Assembly: GCF_032098525.1 (NCBI RefSeq)
Contig: NZ_CP134890.1
Location: 2,232,001-2,296,000 of the forward strand
Length of the DNA: 64,000 bases
Direction of reading: 5' to 3'
Source: Flavobacterium sp. PMTSA4
Lineage (GTDB): Bacteria > Bacteroidota > Bacteroidia > Flavobacteriales > Flavobacteriaceae
Of the stretch, positions 62,255-64,000 are shown piece after piece. A model generated the notes under the pieces. That model was not told where the DNA came from. It was given only the letters and a program-made list of their open reading frames with translations, and did no database searches. How positions within the stretch are numbered: position 1 is the first letter of the stretch; each line of letters begins with the position of its first letter. Both the position numbers and the translations under genes were made by a program.

Positions 62255-63268
62255 TTAATTACTCCAATCTTTTATCCAGTTTGTTACAACACCACACCAT
62301 TCGTCTTCATCGTTCAAACAAGGAACAGCAAAGAACTCTTCACCACCATTTTCTTTAAAATCTTCATTAGCACGCATGGCAATTTCTTCTAAAGTTTCTA
62401 AACAATCGGCAACAAATGCAGGAGTAACAACCGCTAATTTCTTAATTCCTTTGGCAGGCATTTTATTAATCTCAACATCGGTATAAGGAGTTAGCCATTT
62501 GTCACCAGCCAATCTCGATTGAAAGGTTTGACTGTATTTGTCTTCAGGAATTCCTAATAATTCAACAACCTGTCTTGTTGTTTCATAGCATTGATGACGA
62601 TAACAAAATTCATGAGCAGGCGAAGCCGTAACACAACATTTTCCGTCAATAGTACAATGTGATTTGGTTACATCAGTTTTGCGAATATGACGTTTTGGAA
62701 TGCCATGATACGAAAATAATAAATGGTCGTATTCAAAACCTTCTAGATGTTTCTTGATAGAATTTGCCAAAGCTTTTATAAAATCGGGCTTGTTATAAAA
62801 AGCTGGAACTTTGGTCAGTTTCATTCCAGAGAATTTTTTTGCAACTAATTCGTCTGCCAAAGCCCAAATAGTAGTAGTTGAAGCCATGGCATATTGCGGA
62901 TATAACGCTAAAAGCATTACATCAGTAACACCTTTTTCTTTTAATTCTTGCAAACCTTTTTCAATAGTCATGGTACCATAGCGCATAGCTAATGCTACGG
63001 GAATATCAACTTGTTTGGCTACTTTTTCATGCATTTTTTTAGAAAAAACAATCAAAGGCGAACCTTCATCGGTCCATATTTGTGCATAAGCATGAGCAGA
63101 ATTTTTTGGACGTGTTTGCAAAATAATTCCACGAACCAACAAAGCACGCAACAAATACGGAACATCAATTACATATTTGTCCATTAAAAATTCATCTAAA
63201 TACGGCTTTACATCTTTTGGAGTTGGACTTTCTGGCGAACCCAGGTTTACTAATAATACACCTTTCAT
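62255..63268 (-). CDS. hemH: ferrochelatase
   Basis: HemH inserts iron into protoporphyrin IX. The 337-residue protein has NLGSPESPTPKDV, SYHGIPKRHI (catalytic His) and the C-terminal TPAFVADCLETLEEI segment. It is the first gene of the reverse hemH-hemJ-kinase unit. Several Cys lie in the middle (TVTKSHCTIDGKCC region), but an iron-sulfur cluster is not established. Confidence 0.97.
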   Translation of the reverse strand: MKGVLLVNLGSPESPTPKDVKPYLDEFLMDKYVIDVPYLLRALLVRGIILQTRPKNSAHAYAQIWTDEGSPLIVFSKKMHEKVAKQVDIPVALAMRYGTMTIEKGLQELKEKGVTDVMLLALYPQYAMASTTTIWALADELVAKKFSGMKLTKVPAFYNKPDFIKALANSIKKHLEGFEYDHLLFSYHGIPKRHIRKTDVTKSHCTIDGKCCVTASPAHEFCYRHQCYETTRQVVELLGIPEDKYSQTFQSRLAGDKWLTPYTDVEINKMPAKGIKKLAVVTPAFVADCLETLEEIAMRANEDFKENGGEEFFAVPCLNDEDEWCGVVTNWIKDWSN

Positions 63269-63367
63269 TTTGGCTATTTAATTTTTTATAAAAATAGGGA
63301 AACTTATTTTTTTATGATTATTTATAAAATCTGTTTTTTTGATGATTTTATTTTAAAAACTTATTGT

Positions 63368-64000
63368 TTATGATGAAATATTTAGACTCATCAAATACTT
63401 TTTTGGCGTTGTTCCAAATTTCTTTTTGAATGCAGCAATAAAATGACTTCCGGTGCTGTAGCCAATTTTTAAACCAACTTCATTTACATTATACGAACCA
63501 GAATCGAGTAATTGTCGAGCATGTTCCATTTTATAATCAAAAAGGAAACCATAAACCGTATCGCCATAAATTTGCTTGAAACCCATTTTTAGTTTCTTTA
63601 AATTTAGTCCAACTTGGTCTGACAATTCTTGTAGACTTGGTGGTTCAGCCATATTAGCAATTATAATTTCTTTGGCTTTTTTGATTTTCAATACATTTTC
63701 TTCATCCACCAAAAAAGGACATTGCTCTGCGTTTGGGTCATCATTTCTATTGAAAAACAAACTCAACAACTCATAACCTTTACCTTTATAATAGAGATTT
63801 TTAATGGATGGATTTAAGTTGTAATGAAACATCTGGTTCAAAACAATGGCCATCGAAGGACTAATATCGCTTTCGTTATAATATTTTTTGTCTTTGTTTT
63901 CTTGACTTAAAAACGGAATGTGCTCAGCATCATCGGTGAATAAACCATGAAATTTTTTGATGGAAACCAATATGGAAATCAACCAAGATTTTGGAGTAAT
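63368..64000 (-). CDS. AraC-family transcriptional regulator, N-terminus cut by the window edge
   Basis: About 210 C-terminal residues are visible; the frame stays open to the right edge. The last 100 residues form a double HTH with LQELSDQVGLNLKKLKMGF and VNEVGLKIGYSTGSHFIAAF, ending with FGTTPKKYL, clearly AraC/XylS-type. It is on the same strand as hemH. Relatives beside heme genes may be PchR-like siderophore regulators; the effector cannot be read here. Confidence 0.92.
   Translation of the reverse strand: MTPKSWLISILVSIKKFHGLFTDDAEHIPFLSQENKDKKYYNESDISPSMAIVLNQMFHYNLNPSIKNLYYKGKGYELLSLFFNRNDDPNAEQCPFLVDEENVLKIKKAKEIIIANMAEPPSLQELSDQVGLNLKKLKMGFKQIYGDTVYGFLFDYKMEHARQLLDSGSYNVNEVGLKIGYSTGSHFIAAFKKKFGTTPKKYLMSLNISS

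Noticed and set aside
1..64000. Defence island, prophage, insertion sequence, rRNA or tRNA
   Set aside because: No transposase, integrase, phage structural or recognised defence gene appears, and the short intergenic gaps show no cloverleaf or rRNA sequence that I could recognise.

Overview
The window is typical of a low-GC member of the Bacteroidota, almost certainly family Flavobacteriaceae and Flavobacterium-like. The evidence is the A/T-rich sequence, repeated TAnnTTTG -7 promoter boxes, a SprE/PorW type IX secretion lipoprotein, DUF5687, DUF6341, DUF6427, DUF4254, DUF4292 and DUF3857 proteins, a 63-residue AtpE, and an ATP synthase operon without atpD/atpC. Placement rests on recognising protein families by eye; no search was run.

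Positions 1-19,024 hold a surface polysaccharide locus. The forward run starts inside rfbC and continues through rfbD, a methyltransferase, a GT2, a lipoprotein, a zinc-ribbon methyltransferase, a Wzx flippase, a Wzy-like polymerase, a GT4, gmd and an rmd-like reductase. A reverse 2-oxoglutarate oxygenase gene interrupts it. A second forward unit follows: DUF1972 glycosyltransferase, O-antigen ligase/polymerase-like protein, UDP-glucuronate decarboxylase and WcaJ-like initiating transferase. A reverse unit (CapK-like adenylating enzyme, wecB, GT4) closes the locus. The enzymes point to dTDP-L-rhamnose, GDP-D-rhamnose (or a related 6-deoxyhexose), UDP-xylose and UDP-ManNAc as precursors.

Positions 19,025-31,354 are mostly core functions: purD, upp flanked by DUF6341/DUF6427/DUF4254 genes, a GT9, a ferredoxin-type reductase, an ABC exporter (DUF5687 plus ATPase), sprE, a bactofilin and two small membrane genes before the ATP synthase. 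Positions 31,471-36,517 are atpBEFHAG. Positions 36,621-42,951 form a cell-envelope operon: flippase, dut, nucleotidyltransferase, TPR protein, DUF4292 lipoprotein and EnvC-like protein.

Positions 43,003-64,000 carry a DUF3857 pair, an acyl-CoA thioesterase, an HU/SPOR protein, dprA, an unrecognised membrane protein, trpS, plsC, a lipoprotein-ECF sigma-barrel operon, recA, a second acyltransferase with an acyl-ACP desaturase and HD hydrolase, an enoyl-CoA hydratase, a histidine kinase, HemJ and HemH, and a truncated AraC regulator at the right edge.

No rRNA, tRNA, CRISPR array, insertion sequence, prophage or recognisable defence island was seen, and no gap without a gene exceeds 300 bases. 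The most notable signals are structural: hairpins inside the atp operon, a terminator whose loop is the stop codon, start codons directly abutting -7 boxes, a zinc-ligand-free LytM protein, an intact/degenerate transglutaminase pair, and a sigma-factor operon encoding a protein with both an inner-membrane helix and a C-terminal barrel-like domain.
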